This document shows, piece after piece, positions 16,467 through 23,795 of a stretch of DNA of 23,795 nt (its first letter is position 1; each line of letters starts with the position of its first letter). The DNA comes from an uncultured Clostridium sp. (lineage in GTDB: Bacteria > Bacillota > Clostridia > Peptostreptococcales > Peptostreptococcaceae). The notes below the pieces were generated by a model that was not told where the DNA came from, made no database searches, and saw only the letters and a program-made list of their open reading frames with translations. Both the position numbers and the translations under genes were made by a program. The stretch spans positions 1 to 23,795 of the forward strand of contig URRU01000007.1 of assembly GCA_900550335.1 (NCBI GenBank), written 5' to 3'.

Positions 16467-18011
16467 ATGAGCAAGGTTGCAAAAGCTACGGCAGCCCTTA
16501 TGGCTGTTACGATGCTTTCAAAAATAATGGGGTTTGGTAGAGAGCTAGTACTTGGAGCTTTATATGGGGCAAGTACTTATAGTGATATTTTCATAGCTGC
16601 ATCAAACATACCTAAGGTACTATTTACATTAGTTGCTACAGCGCTTGCAACTACATTTATTCCACTTTATTATGAAAACTTAAGAGAAGGTGGAGAAGAT
16701 AAGGCGCTTAGATTTTCAAATAATATACTTAATATAACTATTATACTAGGTATAATATTATCTACATTGTCATTTATTTTTGCAGGTCCTATTGTAAAAA
16801 TATTTGCTATGGGATTTAAAGGTGAGACTTTTAGACAGGCTGTTATATTTACCAGAATAATAATATTCGGTGCAATATTTACAGGTCTTAGTGATATAAT
16901 GAAGTCTTATTTACAGTCTAAAGATAGTTTTACTATACCTGGACTTATAGGTTTACCATACAACATTATATTAATCGGAGCGATGATTCTTAGTGTTGTT
17001 TTAGATAATGTTTACATTCTACCTGTTGGTGCACTGTTAGCTATGGCGAGTCAGTTCTTCTTCCAGGTACCATTTGCCTATAAGAAGGGATATAAATATA
17101 GATTATTTGTAGATTTTAAAGATGAATATGTTAAGAAGATGCTTATACTTGTAGCTCCTATAGTTATAGGGGTTGCAGTGGATCAGATAAATATAATGGT
17201 CGATAAAACACTTGCTTCGACTCTAGTAGAAGGAAGTATATCTGCTCTAAATTATGCGGATAGATTAAAAGGGTTTGTAACAGGTATGTTTATCGCATCT
17301 ATATCTGCGGTTGTATATCCTCAGTTCTCAAGACTATCTGCAGCAGAGGATAGAACAGAGTTCTTTGACTTTATTAGAAAAAGTATAAACTCTGTAATAA
17401 TTATAATAATGCCTATGACAATAGGTGCTATGGTGCTATCTCAGCCAATAGTTAGAATATTATTCCAGAGAGGGGCATTTGATGCAAGAGCGACTCAGAT
17501 GACTGCTATAGCTTTAGTATTCTATTCTATAGGTCTTATAGGGGTAGGACTTAGAGATATACTTACTAAAATATTCTACTCTGTACAAGATACAAAGACA
17601 CCGATGATAAATGCTACAATAGCTGTTGTTATGAATATATGTATGAACTTAATATTTATAAGACATTTAAAACACGGTGGGCTTGCACTTGCTACAAGTT
17701 TATCTTCAATAATATGTATATTACTTCTATTTAGAAGTCTTAAAAAGAAACTTGGAGATTTTGGTCAGAAAAAGATAATAATTGTATTTTTCAAGACTAC
17801 TTTTGCAGCACTTATAATGGGTGTTGTTGCTAGAGTGGTTTATAAATTTATATTTGCTATGCTTGGAACAGGTCTAATAATGGAAGTAATAGCTCTAGGT
17901 ACTGCTATAGTTGCAGGTGCAACTGTATATGGGCTTTTAATACTGTTATTTAAAGTTGATGAAGTATCAATGATAACAGATATAGTTAAGAAAAAACTAA
18001 AAAGAGGTTAG
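16467..18011 (+). CDS. murJ: MurJ/MviN-family lipid-linked sugar flippase
   Basis: The 514 aa protein has about 14 membrane segments and the MurJ signature near the N-terminus (MSKIMGFGRELVLGALYG, then SDIFIAASNIPKVLF and TFIPLYYE). MurJ proteins flip lipid II; paralogues in polymer clusters may flip other lipid-linked units. Its ATG directly abuts the TAG of the previous gene, so the two are coupled. No separate Wzx flippase is present, so this protein is the likely exporter of the repeat unit, as with the MurJ-like protein of the C. difficile PSII region. That assignment is inference; a housekeeping role is possible. Confidence 0.88.
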   Translation: MSKVAKATAALMAVTMLSKIMGFGRELVLGALYGASTYSDIFIAASNIPKVLFTLVATALATTFIPLYYENLREGGEDKALRFSNNILNITIILGIILSTLSFIFAGPIVKIFAMGFKGETFRQAVIFTRIIIFGAIFTGLSDIMKSYLQSKDSFTIPGLIGLPYNIILIGAMILSVVLDNVYILPVGALLAMASQFFFQVPFAYKKGYKYRLFVDFKDEYVKKMLILVAPIVIGVAVDQINIMVDKTLASTLVEGSISALNYADRLKGFVTGMFIASISAVVYPQFSRLSAAEDRTEFFDFIRKSINSVIIIIMPMTIGAMVLSQPIVRILFQRGAFDARATQMTAIALVFYSIGLIGVGLRDILTKIFYSVQDTKTPMINATIAVVMNICMNLIFIRHLKHGGLALATSLSSIICILLLFRSLKKKLGDFGQKKIIIVFFKTTFAALIMGVVARVVYKFIFAMLGTGLIMEVIALGTAIVAGATVYGLLILLFKVDEVSMITDIVKKKLKRG

Positions 18012-18035
18012 TTTAAGTTTTTAGAGTTAGTTGTG

Positions 18036-18120
18036 TATTAAAGATAGTAATGGATTAAATGTAATTGGATATTAAAGATAGTTATATATTAAAGATAGTT
18101 ATATATCAAAGTTGTTTATA
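18036..18120 (+). repeat. 17 bp tandem repeats after murJ
   Basis: TATTAAAGATAGTTATA occurs twice in exact tandem (18070-18086, 18087-18103). A third unit with four mismatches follows (18104-18120), and a 13-base copy precedes (18036-18048). Confidence 0.9.
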
Positions 18121-18134
18121 TATAAGTAACAACT

Positions 18135-18151
18135 TGTTACAAATATGTAAC
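18135..18151 (+). promoter_or_regulatory. WalR-type box
   Basis: TGTTAC-AAATA-TGTAAC fits the known WalR (YycF) consensus TGTWAH-N5-TGTWAH exactly, and another TGTTAC abuts it (18152-18157). It lies after murJ and before a terminator, with no clear promoter beside it. Function there is uncertain. Confidence 0.45.
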
Positions 18152-18251
18152 TGTTACTTTCTATTAATACAATATTAACCTATTAATAAGTAAAATTTAA
18201 AATTAGAAACAAAAAAGTAACAAAAAAATAATTATATAGTAAAAATAGACG

Positions 18252-18293
18252 AAAAAAAGCTTGGATTTGGTGTTAAAATCCAAGTTTTTTTTA
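18252..18293 (+). terminator. Terminator of the polymer cluster
   Basis: An A-run and CTTGGATTT pair with AAATCCAAG and a following T-run of eight. It lies 240 bp after the murJ stop; no gene is seen between. Confidence 0.8.
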
Positions 18294-18321
18294 TTGGAAA
18301 GTAGTAAATAATTGCGAAAAG

Positions 18322-18350
18322 TTGACATAATACTACAAAAATGATATATT
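18322..18350 (+). promoter_or_regulatory. Distal promoter of the NlpC/P60 gene
   Basis: A consensus TTGACA (18322-18327) and TATATT (18345-18350) are separated by 17 bp. A transcript from here would have a leader of about 240 nt containing a 10 bp hairpin (18399-18408 with 18419-18428, one G-U pair). Confidence 0.6.
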
Positions 18351-18467
18351 CAAATGGTCGCAGCAAATTTTAATTTGTCATTTTTAGTCATAAGTTTCAA
18401 ATTGTTACTTTTAAGAATGTAGCAATTTCAACGTTTTACAGATAAATGTTACTAAAAAAGACAAAAA

Positions 18468-18521
18468 AGTTACAGAAATGTAACAAAAATACTTGTATAT
18501 GACAAAAAGCTATGATAGAAT
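18468..18521 (+). promoter_or_regulatory. Proximal promoter with WalR-like box, NlpC/P60 gene
   Basis: AGTTAC-AGAAA-TGTAAC (18468-18484) differs from the WalR consensus at one base. It ends 8 bp before the -35 TTGTAT (18493-18498), which is 17 bp from TAGAAT (18516-18521). An upstream-adjacent site is the usual place for an activator. Confidence 0.55.
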
Positions 18522-18597
18522 AGAAAATGTAGAATTTAAGAAATATAAATTTTACTACATTAACCACTAACTAATAAGAGAATCAGGAGGGCGATTA

Positions 18598-19578
18598 ATG
18601 CATTCGTTAAACATAAATAAGAAAATATCTAAAGTAATGGCAGCAGTTATAATAGCTGGATCACTAACAGTATTCGCTGGAAACAATACAGTAAACGCTG
18701 ATGAAATATCAGATTTATCATTAGTTTCTACTCAGGAAGTGACTGATGTAACAAGAGCAGCAGCAAAAAATGGTTTTGTTAAAGAGGGCAACAAAACTTT
18801 CTATTATAAAAACGGAAGTAAAGTAAAAGGTTGGGTTGAATCTAACGGTAAAAAATATTACTTCATGAAAGACTATACAATGGCTAAATCAATGTTTAGA
18901 GCAATATCAAATGTTAAATATTACTTTAAAGCAGATGGTTCATTAGCAGCTAACGAAATAGCAAAAACAACTGAAGGAATGTTTAGATTCGATGCTAACG
19001 GAGTAATGGTAAAAGGTGAAGAATACGCAGAAGTATTAGAATGTGACTTCTTAAATGTAAGAACAGAAGCTAATTCTGATGCAGAAGTAGTTGGAAAAAT
19101 AAATACAGGTGATGTAGTTCAGATAATAAAAGAAGGAAATGGTTGGTGTAAAGTAAAATCAACTAATGGACTTCAGGGATGGGTAAATGAAGATTACCTT
19201 ACATCATACGAAGTTAATGCAAAAGTTCAGAAAGTAATAGCTACTGCAAAAGCTCAGATGGGTAAACCATATAGATGGGGAGCAAGTGGACCAAGTTCAT
19301 TCGACTGTTCAGGATTAATGCAGTATGCATTCAAAAAAGGAGCTAATATATCTCTTCCAAGAGTTTCAAGAGAACAGGCTACTGTAGGTAAAAAAGTTGC
19401 TAAAGCAGATTTACAGCCAGGAGATTTAGTATTCTTTGCAAGAGGTGGAAGAATACATCATGTTGGAATGTATGTAGGTAACGATCAGTACATACATGCA
19501 CCACAGACTGGTGATGTTGTTAAAATAAGCAAATTATCTGCAAGAACTTTATACACTGCAAGAAGAGTTATACAGTAA
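18598..19578 (+). CDS. Secreted SH3-NlpC/P60 peptidoglycan endopeptidase
   Basis: The 326 aa wall hydrolase probably cuts D-gamma-glutamyl-diaminopimelate or related stem-peptide bonds. The ATG follows AGGAGG (18585-18590) by 7 nt. A signal peptide ends at A34 (NTVNA). Residues about 54-140 carry aromatic-glycine repeats like cell-wall-binding repeat 1 (FYYKNGSKVKGWVESNGKKY and two weaker units). A bacterial SH3 domain spans about 142-205 (LNVRTEANSDAEVVGKI ... WVNEDYL), and NlpC/P60 about 210-326 has the C237 (FDCSG), H288 (HHVGMYVG) and H300 (IHAPQ) triad. Anchoring is therefore by choline-binding-like repeats or SH3, not CWB2. It is monocistronic, with terminators on both sides. Confidence 0.93.
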   Translation: MHSLNINKKISKVMAAVIIAGSLTVFAGNNTVNADEISDLSLVSTQEVTDVTRAAAKNGFVKEGNKTFYYKNGSKVKGWVESNGKKYYFMKDYTMAKSMFRAISNVKYYFKADGSLAANEIAKTTEGMFRFDANGVMVKGEEYAEVLECDFLNVRTEANSDAEVVGKINTGDVVQIIKEGNGWCKVKSTNGLQGWVNEDYLTSYEVNAKVQKVIATAKAQMGKPYRWGASGPSSFDCSGLMQYAFKKGANISLPRVSREQATVGKKVAKADLQPGDLVFFARGGRIHHVGMYVGNDQYIHAPQTGDVVKISKLSARTLYTARRVIQ

Positions 19579-19592
19579 TTAGGGTAATTATA

Positions 19593-19616
19593 GGACGTTT
19601 ATAAGCGTCCTTTTTT
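19593..19616 (+). terminator. Terminator of the NlpC/P60 gene
   Basis: GGACGT (19593-19598) pairs with GCGTCC (19605-19610), followed by six Ts. Confidence 0.8.
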
Positions 19617-20320
19617 ATTTGCAAAAAATAGCAGGAGCAAAGGTATAGATATTAACTTTTGCTAATTGATTTTGCTAATTGAAAATTAGTATATACTAAA
19701 AATGAATAAAAATGAATTTTTGATAGGAATTAAGTTTGATTAACAATTAATAGTATAATACTTACTTTAAATTTGGAAATATAGTTGATCTAAATTATAA
19801 AATATGTTCTACTAAATGGGTTATAGTAAAAAAAATATCTTATAGAAAACAATACAAAATATAGTAAAAATATGGATTAATGATAAAAAAAAGTTATTAA
19901 TTGGCACTTTTTAAAAAGTCTAAATTTATTGAAAAAATAGAATTTTTTTCGGTAATAAAAAAATGATATAAATAAAAAAATTCTAAAAATTTAAAAAGAT
20001 AATTGAGAAAAAGATATGAATAATTATAGAATTTAAGTTGAATTGATAAAAAAATAATAAAAAATTAAATGGAAAACGTAATCATAAGATTTAAAAACAT
20101 AAAAAATTTGAATCTATAAGATAAATAAATTAATATAAGTTTCTTATTATACTAAAATATTTATTGATATAGGGCTAAATATATATTAAAATTGTAATTG
20201 TCGAGGGGGAATACTAATAAAATTAAAAAGTATTGCTCTGGATGTTAAATTAATAGCATAATTGCATATCAGTGGCAATCAAAACAAAACTGAAAATTAA
20301 ATAGGAGGAATTTTGTTCAA
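19617..20320. other. AT-rich intergenic stretch, no gene seen
   Basis: About 700 bp of very A/T-rich DNA has no ORF of note. It holds a 14 bp palindrome ACTTTTTAAAAAGT (19906-19919) and, near its end, a promoter candidate (20164-20192) and weak hairpins (AATACT/AGTATT at 20210-20234; ATTGC/GCAAT at 20261-20279). Confidence 0.6.
20164..20192 (+). promoter_or_regulatory. Probable promoter of the peptide transporter gene
   Basis: TTGATA (20164-20169) and TAAAAT (20187-20192) are separated by 17 bp, leaving a leader of about 120 nt. The background is so AT-rich that chance matches are likely. Confidence 0.4.
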
Positions 20321-21703
20321 ATGGGAGAAACAAAGAAAAAAGGATATCCAAAGGGCTTTTGGGTATGTGGATGTACTGAAATCTTTGAACGTCTTGCTTA
20401 CTATCTAGGTCGTTCACTGATACTTATTTTCGTAACAGCATCTGTTGCAACAGGAGGTCTTGGACTTTCTAAAGGACAGGGTGCTACAATGCAATCATTA
20501 TTAACAGCATTTGCTTATCTTGGACCATTACTAGGAGGAGTTATCGCCGATAGATATATAGGTGGACGTTATACTACTCCAATAGGTTATATAATAGCAG
20601 GTATAGGTTACTACTGTGGTGGTATAGCTAAATCACCTGCAATGGTTTATGTTATGATATTCTGTGTAAGTATAGGTCTTGGTTTACAGAAAACTGGTGC
20701 ACTTGTAGGACGTATAGTAACAGATAAAGATCAGGTTGACTCTGCTTTCTCTATCCGTTATACATTAGTTAACACAGGTGCTTTCATAGGTACTTTCTTA
20801 GTTGGTATATTATACAAAGACGTATTCGCTAAAAATGGAGTACTAGGATTCGCTCCTTGCTTCAAATTAGCTGCTGTATCAATGTTTGCTGGTGCTTTAT
20901 GGTTCTTCGTTCTTGGTAATCGTTTCATGGGTGAAGTTGGTAAAAAACCATTCAAATTTGAAAAAACTCCTGAAGAACTTGAAAGAGAAAAAGAAGAAGC
21001 TGCTCATAAAAAAGCAGAAGCTAAAGATGAACCTCTTACTAAAGTTGAAAAGAAAAGAATCGCTGCTATATTCCTTGTAGCTGGATTCTCAGTAATATTC
21101 TGGATATTCTGGAACTTAGCATATCTACCAGTTTACTACTACTGGACAGAAAATATGAACTGGGTTGTTGCAGGATACGAAGTTCCAACTACTTGGTTCG
21201 ACGCTGCTAACTCACTATTCTGTGTAATCTTAGGACCTATTACAGCTATGTTATGGAGAAAACTTGCTGCTAGACCACAGGGAGATATGTCTTTATTCAA
21301 AAAGACTGGTATAGGTATAGGAGTACTTGGTGTATCTTACATATTCTTCGCAGCATTAGATATAATGCGTGGTGGAGCTAAGATAAGTGTTCTATGGTTA
21401 TTAATATTCTCATTCATATTAACATTAGGTGAAATGTTCTTCTCACCATTAGGACATGCATTCATAAGTAAATATTCTCCAAGCCGTTACTTATCAACAA
21501 TGATGGCTGTTTGGGGTATAGCTACATTCATATCTTCATTAGCATACGGACCATTATTCAGTGCTACATTCGAAGGTGGATTCAAATTCTCTCACGTATG
21601 TATAGCAATAGCAGTAGTTGCATTCATATCAGCTGTTGTTCTATTCGTACTAGATAAGAGATTATCTAAACTAGTTGAAGATGAAGAAGAAGTAGAAGCT
21701 TAA
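20321..21703 (+). CDS. POT/PTR2-family proton-coupled oligopeptide transporter
   Basis: The 460 aa multi-pass membrane protein imports di- and tripeptides with protons. The POT signature ExxER is present as EIFERLAYY near residues 16-24, followed by AYLGPLLGGVIADRYIGGRY, the family motif after helix 2. A charged loop of about 35 residues (near 210-245) separates two helix bundles. Length is close to the family norm. AGGAGG lies 12 nt before the ATG, a longer gap than usual. Eight of 14 Arg codons are CGT, whereas the cluster upstream uses AGA almost only, so expression level or history may differ. It is flanked by a terminator on each side and suits a peptide-fermenting anaerobe. Confidence 0.88.
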   Translation: MGETKKKGYPKGFWVCGCTEIFERLAYYLGRSLILIFVTASVATGGLGLSKGQGATMQSLLTAFAYLGPLLGGVIADRYIGGRYTTPIGYIIAGIGYYCGGIAKSPAMVYVMIFCVSIGLGLQKTGALVGRIVTDKDQVDSAFSIRYTLVNTGAFIGTFLVGILYKDVFAKNGVLGFAPCFKLAAVSMFAGALWFFVLGNRFMGEVGKKPFKFEKTPEELEREKEEAAHKKAEAKDEPLTKVEKKRIAAIFLVAGFSVIFWIFWNLAYLPVYYYWTENMNWVVAGYEVPTTWFDAANSLFCVILGPITAMLWRKLAARPQGDMSLFKKTGIGIGVLGVSYIFFAALDIMRGGAKISVLWLLIFSFILTLGEMFFSPLGHAFISKYSPSRYLSTMMAVWGIATFISSLAYGPLFSATFEGGFKFSHVCIAIAVVAFISAVVLFVLDKRLSKLVEDEEEVEA

Positions 21704-21730
21704 TCTTGACAATATAATAAAATAGCATAT

Positions 21731-21765
21731 AAAAGCTGTTTCACTTAATTGTGAAACAGCTTTTT
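21731..21765 (+). terminator. Terminator of the peptide transporter gene
   Basis: AAAAGCTGTTTCAC (21731-21744) pairs perfectly with GTGAAACAGCTTTT, loop TTAATT, ending in Ts. Confidence 0.9.
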
Positions 21766-21863
21766 AAAAGCGATCAAATATTTTTAATTTTAAAAAAATA
21801 GAAAAAACTTAAATGTAGATAAAAAAATAATTGTATTATGAAATTCAGTAGGGGGTAATTATA

Positions 21864-23795
21864 ATGACTGTTAAAGAAAGAATAGCAAAACTTCGTGAAT
21901 TAATGAAAGAAAATGGAATAGATATATATGTTGTTCCAACATCTGATTTCCATCAGAGTGAATACGTAGGTGAACATTTTAAAGCTAGAAAATTTATAAC
22001 AGGATTTACAGGTTCTGCGGGTACTGCAGTAATAACTCTTGACGAAGCTAGATTATGGACAGACGGAAGATACTTCACTCAGGCTGCTAAACAGTTAGAA
22101 GGATCTGGTGTAGAATTAATGAGAATGGCTGAACCAGGAGTACCTACAATAAATGAATACTTAAAATCTACTGTATCTGAAGGTAACTGCCTAGGATTTG
22201 ACGGTAGAGTAGTAGCTATGGGAGATGGACAGGGCTACGAATCAATAATAGAAGAAAACAATGCTACTATAAAATATGAAGTAGATTTAATAGATGAAAT
22301 ATGGGAAGACCGCCCAGAACTTTCTAAAAAACCAGCTTTCAAACTAGGAGAAGAATTCGCAGGAGAAAGCGCTGCTAGTAAAATAGAAAGAATTCGTGAA
22401 TACATGAAAGGTTGTGGAGCTACTTACCACACAGTTGCAACTATAGATGATATATGCTGGACACTTAATATGCGTGGAGATGATATAGACTTCTTCCCAC
22501 TAGTATTATCTTATATGGTTGTTAAAATGGATGGAGTAGATCTATACATAGATGAAACAAAATTAAACGATGAACTTAAAGCAGAATTCGCTGAAATAGG
22601 TGTAGCAGTTCATCCTTACAATGATGTTTATGCTGATACTAAAAAAATACCAGCAGGTGAAACTATACTTATAGACCCTTCTAGATTAAACTATGCTATA
22701 TACAGCAATATACCAGAAGGTGTAGCTAAAGTTGAAGAAAGAAACCCAGAAGTTTTATTCAAAGCTAGAAAAAACCCTAAAGAAGTAGAAAATATGAGAA
22801 TAGCTCAGTTAAAAGACTCTGTAGCTCATGTTAAATTCATGAAATGGGTTAAAGAAAATGCAGAAACAATGGAAATAACTGAAATGAGTGCATCTGAAAA
22901 ATTAGATGAATTAAGAGCAGAAATGGGTAACTTCATAAGACCAAGCTTTGAACCAATATCAGCTTATGCAGACCATGCTGCAATGATGCACTACTGCTCA
23001 AAACCAGAAACAGATGTAAGACTTAGAGAAGGTAGTGTTTATTTAACAGATACTGGTGCTGGATTCTGGGAAGGAACTACAGATATAACAAGAACATTCG
23101 TACTTGGTGAAGTATCAGATACTATAAAAGAACACTTTACACTAGTTGCTATGTGTAATTTACGTCTTGCAAACTCAATATTCCTAGAAGGTTGTGTTGG
23201 TATGAACTTAGACATACTAGCTAGAAAAGCTTTATGGGAAAGAGGTCTTGACTACAAATGTGGTACTGGACATGGTGTAGGATACCTATTAAATATACAC
23301 GAAGCTCCAACAAGCTTCAGATGGAGATATAGAGCTGGAGATACTCATCCACTAGAAGAAGGAATGATATTAACAGACGAACCAGGTGTATATATAGAAG
23401 GATCTCATGGTATAAGATTAGAAAATGAACTTCTAGTATGCAAAGGAGACAAAAATGAATATGGACAGTTCATGTACTTAGAACCAATAACTTACATACC
23501 ATTCGATTTAGACGGTATAGTTCCAGAAGTTATGAACAGTGATGATATAAAATACTTAAATGACTATCATAAATTAGTATTCGAAAAAATTTCTCCATAC
23601 TTAAATGAAGAAGAAACAGAACCTTTTATTAAAGTTACCAATTTTGAAGATAATTCTGAGAATAATACGGATAATTCCAAGAAAAATAATGATAATTCCC
23701 GAGAAGAATCCCTAAAGGAAAGTAAAGTAAAGGAAAGTAAATATTATTATAGCAATCCAGATCTGAACAGAGAGTTCTGTCTTTATCTTGATATG
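21864..23795 (+). CDS. Aminopeptidase P family (Xaa-Pro aminopeptidase), cut at window end
   Basis: The frame is open from ATG 21864 (GGGGG at 21851-21855) to the window edge, 644 codons with no stop. It is the long, three-domain M24B aminopeptidase P form that removes an N-terminal residue before proline, using two metal ions. An N-terminal creatinase-like domain begins MTVKERIAKLRELMKENG. The C-terminal pita-bread domain holds the ligands D396 (TDTGAGF), D407 (TTDITRTF), H470 (GTGHGVGYL), E506 (TDEPGVY) and E520 (RLENE). It may act with the upstream peptide transporter in peptide use. After ISPYLNEEE (about 576-584), where the family normally ends within a few residues, an N/D/S/K-rich stretch and then YYYSNPDLNREF continue off the window, so there is an unusual C-terminal extension. 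Confidence 0.9.
   Translation, partial: MTVKERIAKLRELMKENGIDIYVVPTSDFHQSEYVGEHFKARKFITGFTGSAGTAVITLDEARLWTDGRYFTQAAKQLEGSGVELMRMAEPGVPTINEYLKSTVSEGNCLGFDGRVVAMGDGQGYESIIEENNATIKYEVDLIDEIWEDRPELSKKPAFKLGEEFAGESAASKIERIREYMKGCGATYHTVATIDDICWTLNMRGDDIDFFPLVLSYMVVKMDGVDLYIDETKLNDELKAEFAEIGVAVHPYNDVYADTKKIPAGETILIDPSRLNYAIYSNIPEGVAKVEERNPEVLFKARKNPKEVENMRIAQLKDSVAHVKFMKWVKENAETMEITEMSASEKLDELRAEMGNFIRPSFEPISAYADHAAMMHYCSKPETDVRLREGSVYLTDTGAGFWEGTTDITRTFVLGEVSDTIKEHFTLVAMCNLRLANSIFLEGCVGMNLDILARKALWERGLDYKCGTGHGVGYLLNIHEAPTSFRWRYRAGDTHPLEEGMILTDEPGVYIEGSHGIRLENELLVCKGDKNEYGQFMYLEPITYIPFDLDGIVPEVMNSDDIKYLNDYHKLVFEKISPYLNEEETEPFIKVTNFEDNSENNTDNSKKNNDNSREESLKESKVKESKYYYSNPDLNREFCLYLDM

Noticed and set aside
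18036..18120. Tandem repeats after murJ as a CRISPR array
   Set aside because: Units are adjacent without unique spacers and no cas genes are present.
19901..19920. TTGGCAC resembling a sigma-54 -24 element before the peptide transporter
   Set aside because: The -12 GC of a sigma-54 promoter is missing at the required spacing.
19977..19991. CodY-like box (12 of 15 matches) upstream of the peptide transporter
   Set aside because: CodY control of peptide uptake would make sense, but in this A/T-rich stretch such a match is expected by chance.

Overview
The window is about 23.8 kb of AT-rich DNA from a low-GC Gram-positive anaerobe. Three proteins carry triple cell-wall-binding-2 (CWB2) modules, and their genes sit beside a surface-polymer gene cluster that includes a MurJ-type flippase. 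That layout recalls the slpA/cwp and PSII polysaccharide region of Clostridioides difficile. Codon use (mostly AGA for Arg, mostly CAG for Gln despite the AT bias) and the protein types point to Peptostreptococcaceae, possibly Peptostreptococcus. The organism name is an inference.

Layout, almost all on the + strand. (1) 1-3224: an abundant-type S-layer precursor gene (191-2596) with a structured leader, then about 600 bp of folded, non-coding DNA that contains an inverted 38-39 bp copy of the gene's own start region. (2) 3267-3450: a promoter- and terminator-bounded candidate small RNA. (3) 3693-8596: a membrane-anchored GDPD-family phosphodiesterase, a CWB2-amidase wall hydrolase, and a CWB2 protein with a membrane segment at each end. 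(4) 8654-18011: an eight-gene cluster for a Wzy-type polymer: phosphoglycosyl transferase, polymerase, GT2, UDP-glucose dehydrogenase, a second nucleotide-sugar dehydrogenase, two GT4 enzymes and MurJ. (5) 18322-19616: a secreted SH3-NlpC/P60 endopeptidase with two promoters and WalR-like boxes. (6) 19617-23795: a POT-family peptide transporter after a 700 bp AT-rich gap, and an aminopeptidase P that is cut by the window edge.

How it fits together: CWB2 domains are known in C. difficile to hold proteins to an anionic wall polymer (PSII). Here the polymer genes lie directly downstream of three CWB2 genes, so the cluster probably makes the ligand for them. Two nucleotide-sugar dehydrogenases suggest that the negative charge comes from uronic acids. 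Two wall hydrolases (amidase, NlpC/P60) share GTTAC/TGTAAC promoter-proximal elements that resemble WalR boxes, suggesting common control. The most unusual features are the inverted start-region copy flanking the S-layer gene (a possible inversion switch or a gene relic), the candidate small RNA, and repeated short tandem duplications at gene 3' ends. No tRNA, rRNA, CRISPR array, transposase or recombinase gene was seen.
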